A DNA stretch of 64,000 nucleotides, from positions 1-64,000 of the forward strand of contig CABJAS010000006.1 in assembly GCA_902363625.1 (NCBI GenBank). Direction: 5' to 3'. Of this stretch, positions 52,565-60,714 are shown piece after piece; positions within the stretch are counted from its first letter, which is position 1, and the number at the start of each line of letters is the position of its first letter. The notes under the pieces are model-generated. The model was not told the origin of the DNA, made no database searches, and saw only the letters and a list, made by a program, of their open reading frames with translations. Source of the stretch: Clostridiaceae bacterium (GTDB taxonomy: Bacteria > Bacillota_I > Bacilli_A > Erysipelotrichales > Coprobacillaceae). Position numbers and translations under genes: made by a program.

Positions 52565-53680
52565 TTATTCATTTCCTTTCTTGGCATTTAGATAATAGAA
52601 ACTTAATGCATATATTTTTGCGTTCGCAATGATATCTTCAATCTTCATCCATTCATTCGGCAGATGAGCGATGCCTTTTTGTCCGGGGAAGCTTGGTCCA
52701 AAAGGGACGATGTTTGGCATCAGCTTTGCATAAGTCCCGCCAGTTGTTGTGACCGGTGTTCCATCTTTCCTAGTTACTTCTTCATAGGCTTTCTGCAATG
52801 AACGCACTAAGAAGCTATCTTTTTCAAAGCGAACCGGTAAATAATGCTTTGTACATTCACAGCTGAACGGACATGTTTCTTTGATTTTATCCATCAAAAT
52901 CTCTAAAGTAACCCCGGAAGGGTAGCTTAAAGTAAAATCAAAATAGAGATGCTGATCATCACTATCTAAATGATAGCCTCTCATTTCCAGCATGCCGAAT
53001 TCCTGATCTCTAAAGTCAATGCCAAGTGTTTCTCCATTGTTTTTAGTGTTCATGAAATAAGTATTCAGATAATCAAAGAATTTTCGATGCTGTTTAAGGG
53101 GGGCGGTAATACGGATAACGGCACGTCCGCGTTCCCCATAAACAACCGGATACTTACAATCCGGAGTAAAGCCCATCACCGGTGGCTGTTCTTTAGAAAG
53201 ATAGTATTCTAAATCTTTGAAGCCTGTCTCTTCGTCACAGCCAAAAATGATACGTACTTCCTTTTCCATCTCAATGCCTAATTCTTTTAACGCATATAAT
53301 GCATATAAGCAGCTAAGAATAGGTCCCTTATTATCTAATACACCTCGTCCATATATAAAGCCATCTTCCTCAAATGCACTAAATGGAGGATGCTTCCAGC
53401 CTGTCCCAACAGGTACAACATCTAAATGTCCGATTGCACATATATAATCTGTACTTTCTCCCCAAGAGGCATAACCGATATAGTGATCCATATTAGTAGT
53501 TTTAAAACCTAATTCCTGACTGATTGTCAGTGCTTCCATCAGGGCCTTTTTTACCCCCTCACCAAAAGGGGCATCAAGCACGGCAGGCTGTTCAACACTA
53601 TCGATCTGAACCATTCTCTTGATATCTTGAATAAGACGATCCTGCAGTTGGTCTATTTTGTTTAATATTTGCTTTTCCAT
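52565..53680 (-). CDS. M20-family metallopeptidase (dipeptidase PepV-like)
   Basis: A 371-residue zinc peptidase. Metal ligands: His in ICAIGHLDVVPVG (near residue 82), Asp in IYGRGVLDNKGP (near 112), the Glu pair in FGCDEETGFKDL (near 147), Asp in GFTPDCKYP and His in KGIAHLPNEWM. It lacks part of the long lid insert of PepV (about 470 residues), so substrate range may differ. It starts 1 nt after the upstream gene. Confidence 0.88.
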   Translation of the reverse strand: MEKQILNKIDQLQDRLIQDIKRMVQIDSVEQPAVLDAPFGEGVKKALMEALTISQELGFKTTNMDHYIGYASWGESTDYICAIGHLDVVPVGTGWKHPPFSAFEEDGFIYGRGVLDNKGPILSCLYALYALKELGIEMEKEVRIIFGCDEETGFKDLEYYLSKEQPPVMGFTPDCKYPVVYGERGRAVIRITAPLKQHRKFFDYLNTYFMNTKNNGETLGIDFRDQEFGMLEMRGYHLDSDDQHLYFDFTLSYPSGVTLEILMDKIKETCPFSCECTKHYLPVRFEKDSFLVRSLQKAYEEVTRKDGTPVTTTGGTYAKLMPNIVPFGPSFPGQKGIAHLPNEWMKIEDIIANAKIYALSFYYLNAKKGNE

Positions 53681-53681
53681 A

Positions 53682-54632
53682 TTATTCCTCTAAGGGTGCC
53701 ATTCTGGTACGCATATAATTATCCAGCCATTCCTGACTTGCTACTTCGTGAATACAATGTCCGTCCACATTTTTAGTCAGATAAACGGTAGGAGCTTCTT
53801 TTTGGGTGGCTACAGAAAATGAGAATCCTTCAATGTTGGTGGCAACACCCCATTCTCCTTCGTTATTCATCGCGATTACCGATAAATCACCTGCTTCACC
53901 ACGTCGTTTTGTCAGCTCCGCATGCAGTTTATTCACCGCTGTTTCACAAGCGAGCTGCGGATGCATGCCTTCTTTCATCAGACGTACGATTTCATAAGAG
54001 ATACATCCTTTCATCAGATCTTCTCCTAATCCGGTTGCACTGGCTCCACCAACTTCTGAATCTGCATAAAAACCGGATCCGGCAATCGGTGAATCGCCGA
54101 CACGCCCTTTTTTCTTCATGAAAAGTCCGCTGGTAGAAGTCGCTGCTGTCATTTTACCGCTTTGATCCAAGCAGACCATTCCCACCGTGTCATGCCCTGA
54201 ATAAGGCTTAATTTCCTGACTCAATTCTTTTACACGTTTACGATAATGAATCTTTGCACGATCACTCAGCATATTTTTACGCTCAAATCCTTCTTTATGA
54301 GCAAACTTTTCTGCCCCCTCGGCTACTAATACGTTATTTACTTTTTCTTCGGCTAAGCGTTTAGCGATTGAAACAGGATTAGCAAAATCCTTGATAGCCG
54401 CTACGGCACCGATGCTTAATGTATTCCCGTCCATAAATGCAGCATCTAATTCCACTTCCATTTCTTCATTAGGCAGCCCGCCATAGCCTACTGATTTATA
54501 ATAAGGAAAGTCCTCTACTTCTCGAATTGCTGTTTCAATAGCGTTTCCGGCATCTCCGCCAGTTTCTAATTCCTCTTTTGCTTTAGTGATTCCTTCGACT
54601 GCCATTCGCCATGTTGCGATAATACCCCACAT
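53682..54632 (-). CDS. N4-(beta-N-acetylglucosaminyl)-L-asparaginase family protein
   Basis: A 316-residue Ntn-hydrolase of the glycosylasparaginase/isoaspartyl peptidase family. It shows AIETAIREVEDFPYYKSVGYGG, ELDAAFMDGNTLSIGAVAAI, the autocleavage and catalytic Thr in SGHDTVGMVCLDQSG (near residue 150) and SPIAGSGFYAD, GGASATGLGEDLMK. The family cleaves GlcNAc-Asn linkages. ATG 54632 follows GGAGGATATAG. First gene of the asparaginase-M20-cutC operon. No signal peptide. Confidence 0.88.
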   Translation of the reverse strand: MWGIIATWRMAVEGITKAKEELETGGDAGNAIETAIREVEDFPYYKSVGYGGLPNEEMEVELDAAFMDGNTLSIGAVAAIKDFANPVSIAKRLAEEKVNNVLVAEGAEKFAHKEGFERKNMLSDRAKIHYRKRVKELSQEIKPYSGHDTVGMVCLDQSGKMTAATSTSGLFMKKKGRVGDSPIAGSGFYADSEVGGASATGLGEDLMKGCISYEIVRLMKEGMHPQLACETAVNKLHAELTKRRGEAGDLSVIAMNNEGEWGVATNIEGFSFSVATQKEAPTVYLTKNVDGHCIHEVASQEWLDNYMRTRMAPLEE

Positions 54633-54734
54633 ATCTATATCCTCCTTTAATCCGGGTTTTCCCACTATTAGTAGTATAACTTCTTGAATAAATCTTGTCT
54701 ATTCATTACACGAAATTTGCATTATTTTTCCATA

Positions 54735-54768
54735 ACAAAAAAACAGGCAATATTTGCTATCTGCCTGC
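54735..54768 (-). terminator. Terminator of ktrBA
   Basis: CAGGCA/TGCCTG stem (54744-54749 with 54762-54767), followed on the minus strand by TTTTTTTGTT. Confidence 0.8.
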
Positions 54769-54774
54769 TTTCTC

Positions 54775-55437
54775 TCAATATCCTAAGTAAGTCTCAAAAC
54801 GTTTGATATCACTCTTTTTCCCAACTACATATAATTTATCGCCAGTTTGGAAAACATAGTCGGGAGTGAATTCAACCGTAGTTTCATGGTCATGACGCAC
54901 CGCAATAATATTCAAGTGATACTGCTGTCTTAATGATGCTTCTAAAATCTTTTTACCAATTAAAATTTCCGTAACGATCACTTCAAAGATTGCGATGTTC
55001 TCATCTAATTCAATAAAATCCGATAAGGTTGAATACAATAGTCGATTCGCTAAACGACATGCCATATCTTTTTCTGGATAAACGACTTCTGCACCAATCT
55101 TTTTTAAAACAAAGCCTTGATCTTCACTGATAGCTTTGGCGATTACTCGCGGAACTCCCATCGAAATCACATTTAATGTTACCAAAATACTTTTATCAAT
55201 CTGCTGACCGATACAGACAATAACCGTCTGACAATTTTGAATACCCGCTTCTATCAAGCTTTCTTTGGTTAAATGATCAACAACTAATGCTTCTTCTACA
55301 AAATCTCGAATATCTTTTATTTTAGACTCATTATTATCTATAACAAGTACTTCTTTTCCGTTATTGGCAAGTGCCATAGCTAGTGCCATGCCAAAGCGAC
55401 CTAATCCAATGATTCCATATTCAATTGTTTGTTTCAT
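54775..55437 (-). CDS. ktrA: Potassium uptake regulatory subunit KtrA (TrkA family)
   Basis: A 220-residue RCK protein: Rossmann TrkA-N domain (YGIIGLGRFGMALAMALANNGKEVLVID, residues 6-33, GxGxxG nucleotide motif) and a C-terminal TrkA-C domain (LRQQYHLNIIAVRHDHETTVEF, near residues 165-190). A single RCK unit of this size gates KtrB as an octameric ring responsive to ATP/ADP and c-di-AMP in other Firmicutes. ATG 55437 has AGGTGG upstream. It follows ktrB by 12 nt. Confidence 0.92.
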   Translation of the reverse strand: MKQTIEYGIIGLGRFGMALAMALANNGKEVLVIDNNESKIKDIRDFVEEALVVDHLTKESLIEAGIQNCQTVIVCIGQQIDKSILVTLNVISMGVPRVIAKAISEDQGFVLKKIGAEVVYPEKDMACRLANRLLYSTLSDFIELDENIAIFEVIVTEILIGKKILEASLRQQYHLNIIAVRHDHETTVEFTPDYVFQTGDKLYVVGKKSDIKRFETYLGY

Positions 55438-55449
55438 ACTCTTTTCCAC

Positions 55450-56742
55450 CTATCCTATAGTAATTGTCTCTTTTGAATAATGCACTCCGGATTTTTCATT
55501 GAATGACCAAAGTGATGCGATTGTCAGCGGTCCTAAGCGACCGATGAACATAGTGAGAATAATCAGTAATTTGCTGACTACATTTAAACTGGTTGTGATC
55601 CCGGCAGATAATCCAACTGTACCAAAAGCACTGGTCACCTCTGTCAGTACATGAATAAAAGAAAACTCCGGTTGTAAGATCGTTATACCTAGTGTCACAA
55701 AGACAACGACTGACAGTCCTAAAAGCAAGATGATATTTGCCTTGGTGATGGTATCATTGCTGATTTCACGTTTAAAGGTGCTGCAATTTTTATTTTTCGC
55801 AATGCTGACGACATGTTTAAATAAAATATAGGCTGTTGTTGTCTTAATCCCACCCCCGGTTGATCCCGGAGAAGCTCCGACAAACATTAAAATAATTAAT
55901 ATAAATAAAGTTGCATTTGAAAACTGTCCCAATGGAAATGTACTAAAACCAGCGGTTCTTGCTGAAGTGGAGTTAAAGAAAGCTCCAAGCCAAGTAATGT
56001 TCTCTGTACATTTAATGCCAATTGTACCGATGACTAATAAGAAAACTGAAGTCACAATGACTACTTTTGAATGCAGAGTCAGTTTTTTAAATGAACGTTT
56101 TTTCATGATATCTAAAATAACCAAGAATCCTAAGCCGCCAAAGATGATGAGTCCACAGGTGGTTAAATTCAATAATACATTGTTTTGATAAGGAATCAGA
56201 TTCTGCAATCCGCCTAGTATATCAAACCCTGAGTTATTAAATGCGGCAATGGAATGAAAGATACTGATCCATACCGCTTGAAGGAAAGGATAATCCTTTG
56301 AAAAAGTAATAAAGCTTAATACTGCACCGATGCTTTCAAAGGTCAGTGTCATCAGTAAAATGGCTTTTACCAGCTTCACAATGCCCCCTAACGAATCTAA
56401 ATTCATCGCTTCTCGGACTAAAATTCGGCTTTTGATTCCTACCTTTTTACCGGCAAGAATAATAAAGCCTACCCCAATACTGGTAACGCCTAAGCCACCG
56501 ATTTGAATCAATGCGGCAACGACGATTTGTCCGAATAAATTAAATGTATCTGCGGTATCAACGGCAATCAATCCGGTGACACAGACTGCACTCGTTGAGG
56601 TAAACAAAGCATCGATCAATGAAACATGAATGCCTTCATTTGCACTGATTGGCAGCCATAATAAAAAAGCGCCCAGCAAAATAACGCCAGCAAATCCCAA
56701 TGAGATGATTCGTCCCGGTCCGAGTTTTTTAAAGATACGCAT
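55450..56742 (-). CDS. ktrB: Potassium uptake membrane subunit KtrB (TrkH family)
   Basis: A 430-residue K+/Na+ transporter subunit with four pore-loop repeats: LFTSTSAVCVTGLIAVDT (near residue 48), AFNNSGFDILGGL, TSARTAGFSTFPLG and EVTSAFGTVGLSAGIT. The key filter glycines are present. Start is ATG 56742 with GGGAG 8 nt upstream; GTG 56751 lies in the SD. A clear promoter is at 56765-56793. Divergent from a KdpD-like kinase across a gap holding KdpE-type repeats. Confidence 0.94.
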   Translation of the reverse strand: MRIFKKLGPGRIISLGFAGVILLGAFLLWLPISANEGIHVSLIDALFTSTSAVCVTGLIAVDTADTFNLFGQIVVAALIQIGGLGVTSIGVGFIILAGKKVGIKSRILVREAMNLDSLGGIVKLVKAILLMTLTFESIGAVLSFITFSKDYPFLQAVWISIFHSIAAFNNSGFDILGGLQNLIPYQNNVLLNLTTCGLIIFGGLGFLVILDIMKKRSFKKLTLHSKVVIVTSVFLLVIGTIGIKCTENITWLGAFFNSTSARTAGFSTFPLGQFSNATLFILIILMFVGASPGSTGGGIKTTTAYILFKHVVSIAKNKNCSTFKREISNDTITKANIILLLGLSVVVFVTLGITILQPEFSFIHVLTEVTSAFGTVGLSAGITTSLNVVSKLLIILTMFIGRLGPLTIASLWSFNEKSGVHYSKETITIG

Positions 56743-56764
56743 TTTTCTCACTCCCTACGCTAAC

Positions 56765-56793
56765 AGTGTATTCCCAAATAATTTTTAACTCAA
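56765..56793 (-). promoter_or_regulatory. ktrB promoter
   Basis: -35 TTGAGT (complement of 56788-56793) and -10 TACACT (complement of 56765-56770) spaced by 17 bp. Confidence 0.55.
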
Positions 56794-56806
56794 CAAAATT
56801 GACTTT

Positions 56807-56828
56807 ATCTTAACAACATCTTAATCCA
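56807..56828. promoter_or_regulatory. KdpE-type direct repeats between ktrB and the short kinase gene
   Basis: ATCTTAACAAC (56807-56817) and ATCTTAATCCA (56818-56828) are tandem 11-bp repeats, the reverse complement form of the kdp motif (ATCTTAATACG; 8 and 9 of 11 bases). The pair ends 40 bp before the kinase -10 box, the same distance as at kdpF, and lies 13 bp behind the ktrB -35 box. Confidence 0.55.
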
Positions 56829-56846
56829 CATTCACACGATTTACTT

Positions 56847-56874
56847 TTGCTTAATAGATGTAAATGTATATAAT
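56847..56874 (+). promoter_or_regulatory. Promoter of the short KdpD-like kinase gene
   Basis: -35-like TTGCTT (56847-56852), 16-bp spacer, perfect -10 TATAAT (56869-56874). The start would be near 56881, giving a very short leader with the AGGTG SD. Confidence 0.55.
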
Positions 56875-56890
56875 GATAATAGGTGATAAA

Positions 56891-58330
56891 ATGAACAAAT
56901 CAAAGGATCTGCTGATCACAATCATTGCGATGGGATGTGCAACGATGATCGCTCAGCTGTTTACCCTCTTTACCAATAATCCCGCGAATACCTCTATTTC
57001 TTATATTTTCTTTATCGTCCTCATTTCACGTTATACCTCCGGCTATCGATGGGGTGTGATCGCATCTGTATTTTCTGTTTTTGCGATCAATTTCCTTTTT
57101 ACTTATCCGTATTTTAAAATTAACTTTACCTTGTCAGGCTACCCTTTAACATTTATCGGACTGTTGCTTATCTCTATTTTTTGCAGTACCATTACGGCAC
57201 ATGCCAAAGAACAGACAAGGATTGCCAATGAGCGGGAAATGATGATGGTACGTTTAAATGATTTCAACCGTTCATTGCTGATTTCTAAAGACAGTGATCA
57301 GACCATTGATATAACACTAGCCTATATTCATACTCTGCTGCATCGTGATTGTCTGATCTACTTTGAATATGAGGATATAAAGAAGCAGACATCTACCTGC
57401 GATCCTGCCTGCTTTGAAGAATTTTCCGTTAAAACCAGCATCGCTCATGTATTAAAAGAACAGACAATTTTTAAAGATCACGGCTATACATATCTGCCAT
57501 TGGATCAACTCGGTGTAGTGGGAATCAAGGATTTAAATAGCGATACCTCTTTAACTTATCTTTCTTTAATCGTTCAGCAATCTGCAATGAATTTAGAAAA
57601 ACAAGTACTTCAGGATACACATCATCGTTTAAGTGTTGAAACGGAAAAAGAAAAGATGAGAGCCAATCTATTGCGTGCTATTTCTCATGATCTGAGAACA
57701 CCGCTGACAAACATGATTGGTGCAAGTGCTACTTATATCGAAGCAAAAGAACATTTAAGTCAAAGAGAACGTGATCGCTTAGTGGCAAGTATTCATGAAG
57801 ATTCCAACTGGCTTTTGCACATGGTAGAAAATCTTCTATCCGTGACACGTATTCGTCAGGAAGAAACAAAAGTAACCAAAACAGCAGAAGCGGTCGAAGA
57901 GATTGCAGCTGAATCGATCACCCGCGTTAAAAAGCGCTACCCTGAAACACAAATCAAAGTCACGGTGCCGGATGAATATTTACTGGTACCGATGGATGCA
58001 ACTTTAATTGAACAGGTTATTATTAATCTAATCGAGAATGCCATTAAATATGCCAAGTCTACTCAGCCAATTGAGCTTATAGTCACTAAAACAGACACTC
58101 ACGCAGTTTTTGATATTATTGATTACGGGGTGGGGTTTGATACCGAAGATATGGAAACCATCTTTGATTCTTACCGCAGTAATGATGCTTCTAAAGGAAT
58201 GGGAATCGGTCTATCGATCTGTAAGACCATTATTCTTGCCCATGACGGAGAAATCTCTGCGAAAAAGAATCCACTGGGAACTCAGTTTACTTTCTTATTA
58301 CCATTAGGAGGTCAATCTTATGAAAGCTAA
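56891..58330 (+). CDS. Short KdpD-like sensor histidine kinase
   Basis: A 479-residue kinase that resembles the C-terminal half of KdpD. Four membrane segments (DUF4118 type, residues 8-110, including INFLFTYPYFKINFTLSGYP, which parallels the kdpD text NYFFTYPHFTLMAYDKGYP) are followed by a linker, HisKA with LLRAISHDLRTPLTN (phospho-His about residue 268) and HATPase_c (NLIENAIKYAK, DYGVGFD, GMGIGLSI). The N-terminal KdpD nucleotide-binding and USP domains are missing. ATG 56891, AGGTGATAAA SD. It overlaps its response regulator gene by 11 nt and is divergent from ktrBA. Confidence 0.92.
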   Translation: MNKSKDLLITIIAMGCATMIAQLFTLFTNNPANTSISYIFFIVLISRYTSGYRWGVIASVFSVFAINFLFTYPYFKINFTLSGYPLTFIGLLLISIFCSTITAHAKEQTRIANEREMMMVRLNDFNRSLLISKDSDQTIDITLAYIHTLLHRDCLIYFEYEDIKKQTSTCDPACFEEFSVKTSIAHVLKEQTIFKDHGYTYLPLDQLGVVGIKDLNSDTSLTYLSLIVQQSAMNLEKQVLQDTHHRLSVETEKEKMRANLLRAISHDLRTPLTNMIGASATYIEAKEHLSQRERDRLVASIHEDSNWLLHMVENLLSVTRIRQEETKVTKTAEAVEEIAAESITRVKKRYPETQIKVTVPDEYLLVPMDATLIEQVIINLIENAIKYAKSTQPIELIVTKTDTHAVFDIIDYGVGFDTEDMETIFDSYRSNDASKGMGIGLSICKTIILAHDGEISAKKNPLGTQFTFLLPLGGQSYES

Positions 58331-59000
58331 AATTATGATTATTGAAGACGAAATCAATATATGCAATTTTGTATCGACTACCTTGCAGGCTCACCACTAT
58401 GAAACCTGTAAATTTTTGAAGGGAAAAAAAGCATTGGACTATCTTCAGTCCAACGTCGTTGATCTTATCCTATTAGATTTAGGACTGCCGGATATAGACG
58501 GCATTGATATTTTAAAATACGTTAAAGGGCATACTACGATCCCCATTATTATTATTTCTGCACGTACTGACGAAAAACAAAAAGTAGAAGCACTGGACTT
58601 AGGGGCTGATGACTACATTACCAAGCCTTTTGGAACAGAAGAACTTCTGGCTAGAATCCGAACAACTTTTCGTCATTTCGATCATTTGAATCCTTCTCAT
58701 TATCACTATAAAGAATTGCTGATCGATTTTGATAAACGTCGCATCACGCTTGCAGATAAAGATATTCATCTTACTCAAATTGAATATAAGTTAGTTTCTC
58801 TGCTTGCTAAAAATGCCGGAAAAGTATTAACTTATGACTTTATTATTAAACAAATCTGGGGTCCCTATGCTCCTGATGATAATCAGATCCTACGTGTCAA
58901 CATGGCAAACATTCGCCGTAAATTAGAGACAAACCCGGCTGATCCGCAATATATTTTTACAGAAGTCGGAGTTGGTTATCGCATGGCAGAACCTCAGTAA
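58320..59000 (+). CDS. KdpE-like response regulator
   Basis: A 226-residue OmpR-type regulator paired with the short kinase. Receiver: IEDEINI, phospho-Asp in LILLDLGLPDIDG (near residue 53), SARTDEKQKVEALDLGADDYITKPFG. Winged helix: IHLTQIEYKLVSLLAKNAGKVLTYDFI and ILRVNMANIRRKLETN. The domain wording closely parallels KdpE at 15369, so both regulators may read the same DNA motif. AGGAGG SD 8 nt before the ATG. Confidence 0.93.
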   Translation: MKAKIMIIEDEINICNFVSTTLQAHHYETCKFLKGKKALDYLQSNVVDLILLDLGLPDIDGIDILKYVKGHTTIPIIIISARTDEKQKVEALDLGADDYITKPFGTEELLARIRTTFRHFDHLNPSHYHYKELLIDFDKRRITLADKDIHLTQIEYKLVSLLAKNAGKVLTYDFIIKQIWGPYAPDDNQILRVNMANIRRKLETNPADPQYIFTEVGVGYRMAEPQ

Positions 59001-59002
59001 AT

Positions 59003-59013
59003 ATCCTAATACG
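59003..59013. promoter_or_regulatory. KdpE-type site ATCCTAATACG
   Basis: 10 of 11 bases match the kdp motif in its reverse complement form (ATCTTAATACG). It lies just after the response regulator stop and 56 bp before the -10 box of the small peptide gene; a second repeat unit is weak. Confidence 0.45.
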
Positions 59014-59046
59014 ATTTATGCCAAAGGATTGTGACATTTTTCTACA

Positions 59047-59075
59047 TTGATTTCACATCATCATTATTTTATGCT
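59047..59075 (+). promoter_or_regulatory. Promoter of the 22-residue membrane peptide
   Basis: -35 TTGATT (59047-59052), 17-bp spacer and -10 TATGCT (59070-59075). Confidence 0.5.
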
Positions 59076-59104
59076 TATAGTAGATAAATAATAGGAGGCA
59101 AGGT

Positions 59105-59173
59105 ATGGAAAATAAATATGTACGTCTTCTTGTATTGGTAGTGGGAGTGCTGCTTCTGAGCGGTTTTATGTAA
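59105..59173 (+). CDS. 22-residue single-span membrane peptide
   Basis: MENKYVRLLVLVVGVLLLSG then FM: a short polar start and one hydrophobic helix. It has a complete set of signals: promoter at 59047-59075, AGGAGG SD 8 nt before the ATG, and a strong terminator at 59188. It resembles KdpF in size and form but not clearly in sequence. A KdpE-type site lies upstream. It could be a regulatory or stabilising subunit of Ktr, Kdp or the kinase (inference). Confidence 0.6.
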   Translation: MENKYVRLLVLVVGVLLLSGFM

Positions 59174-59187
59174 GAAACATTCCCTTG

Positions 59188-59236
59188 AAAAGATGCTTGG
59201 TTAAATTGGGGCTGATTTAACTTAGCATCTTTTTAC
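59188..59236 (+). terminator. Terminator of the 22-residue peptide gene
   Basis: AAAAGATGCT pairs perfectly with AGCATCTTTT (10 bp), with an inner TTAAAT/ATTTAA stem, followed by TTTTACTTTTT. Confidence 0.85.
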
Positions 59237-59274
59237 TTTTTGATTAAATAGTCTCACTGAGTAATCTCCTAAAA

Positions 59275-59300
59275 CAAAAAAATCGTAGGTTTCCCTACGA
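59275..59300 (-). terminator. Terminator of the CorC-type gene
   Basis: TCGTAGG/CCTACGA stem followed on the minus strand by seven T residues. A second inverted repeat AGTCAC/GTGACT (59309-59322) overlaps the end of the gene. Confidence 0.8.
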
Positions 59301-59305
59301 CAAAG

Positions 59306-60625
59306 CTAGTCACTCGTGACTGCTTTTTTATTTAGTTTTACTTTTTCTATACGCAAATCATGAATTTCAACAACCGTGAACTCCAAATCATCAATCACAA
59401 CGATCGGATGCGCTCCCGGTTTTGGAATATAACCCAGCTTTTCAATGACTAAGCCTGATAGAGTATCACTGTTAACAGACGTTAAATTCAAGTCAAGATC
59501 TTCATTGATCTCCACTAAGCTTAATTTTCCATCTAAAACATAGCTGCCGTCTGCATTGCATAAAATCTGGTCTTCTTCAAAATCATATTCATCATTTAAG
59601 TCTCCGACAATTTCTTCGACTAAATCGACCATCGTGACAATTCCACTGAAAGCACCGTACTCATCGATAAGAATTGCCATATGCTGACTGCTGTTTTGGA
59701 GCTGGGTGAATAATTCTTTTGTATTCTTGCTGTCCGGTATAAAATAAGGATCCTTCATGATCTTTCTGATATCCACTTCTTCAAACGAATGATGACGTGC
59801 TTCGATCATAAAATCTTTCATATTCAAAACCCCGATGATATCATCAATGTCTTCATCATAAACCGGTACACGGCTATGATAAGTATTCAATAATTCATCC
59901 AGGTAATTTTTTATTGGTTCATTAATATCAATCGCATAAACATCAACACTCGGTGTCATAATATCACGAGCCGTTTTATCATCAAATAAGAAAATTGAGT
60001 TAATCATCTGAGCATCCTGCTCATTAAATACTCCGATTTCACTTCCGTTATCCAGCATGGCAATCACTTCTTCTTCCGATACGCTTTCTTCAAACTCGGA
60101 TGAACGAATCCCTAATAATCTTAATACACCATTTGTGGATAAAGACAGTAATTTGATAAACGGCGACATCATTTTAGAAATAAAATTAATCGGTTTAACT
60201 GTCATCAAACTAAACTTTTCTGCATGATGCAGCGCTAAACGCTTTGGCACCAATTCACCAAAGACTAAAGTGAAATAAGATAAAATAATTGTTACGACTA
60301 CAACGGCTAATGTTGATGAATAGGGAATTCCTGCTTTCACCATTACGTTGGCTAAAACCTGTGAAATTCCGGTTGCTGCCGAAGCACTTGAAAAGAATCC
60401 GGCAAAAGTAATCGCGACTTGAATTGTTGATAAGAACTTCGTTGAATCATCAAACAGATGTGTCAATAAAGTCGCTCTTGAATCTCCTTGAGCAGCTTTT
60501 GCTCGTATCTTATTCTTATTGACAGATACAATAGCCATCTCTGCTCCTGCAAAAAAGGCATTCACTAAAGTTAAAAAAACTAAAAATAATAATTGAATCA
60601 ATATGTTTCCCGACGCGGGGTCCAT
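59306..60625 (-). CDS. CNNM/CorC-family membrane protein (DUF21-CBS-CorC_HlyC)
   Basis: A 439-residue protein with an N-terminal DUF21 membrane domain of about four helices (VNAFFAGAEMAIVSVNKNKI near residue 20; FGELVPKRLALHHAEK near 122), two CBS domains (DIMTPSVDVYAID, and KNTKELFTQLQNSSQHMAILIDEYG) and a C-terminal CorC_HlyC domain (VLDGKLSLVEINEDLDLNL). Family members are linked to Mg2+ or other cation efflux; the old label is hemolysin-like. GGAGG SD before the ATG. Single gene. Confidence 0.92.
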   Translation of the reverse strand: MDPASGNILIQLLFLVFLTLVNAFFAGAEMAIVSVNKNKIRAKAAQGDSRATLLTHLFDDSTKFLSTIQVAITFAGFFSSASAATGISQVLANVMVKAGIPYSSTLAVVVVTIILSYFTLVFGELVPKRLALHHAEKFSLMTVKPINFISKMMSPFIKLLSLSTNGVLRLLGIRSSEFEESVSEEEVIAMLDNGSEIGVFNEQDAQMINSIFLFDDKTARDIMTPSVDVYAIDINEPIKNYLDELLNTYHSRVPVYDEDIDDIIGVLNMKDFMIEARHHSFEEVDIRKIMKDPYFIPDSKNTKELFTQLQNSSQHMAILIDEYGAFSGIVTMVDLVEEIVGDLNDEYDFEEDQILCNADGSYVLDGKLSLVEINEDLDLNLTSVNSDTLSGLVIEKLGYIPKPGAHPIVVIDDLEFTVVEIHDLRIEKVKLNKKAVTSD

Positions 60626-60714
60626 TTCTTCATTCCTCCTAACATATTGCTACCATTATAACAAAACTATTATGAATAGATGATGAATAAAATTAAATCT
60701 TAACATTTTCTTTA

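Noticed and set aside
53806..54121. Plus-strand frames inside the asparaginase gene
   Set aside because: Shadows of a clearly coding minus-strand gene; low-complexity Ser/Leu text and no SD.
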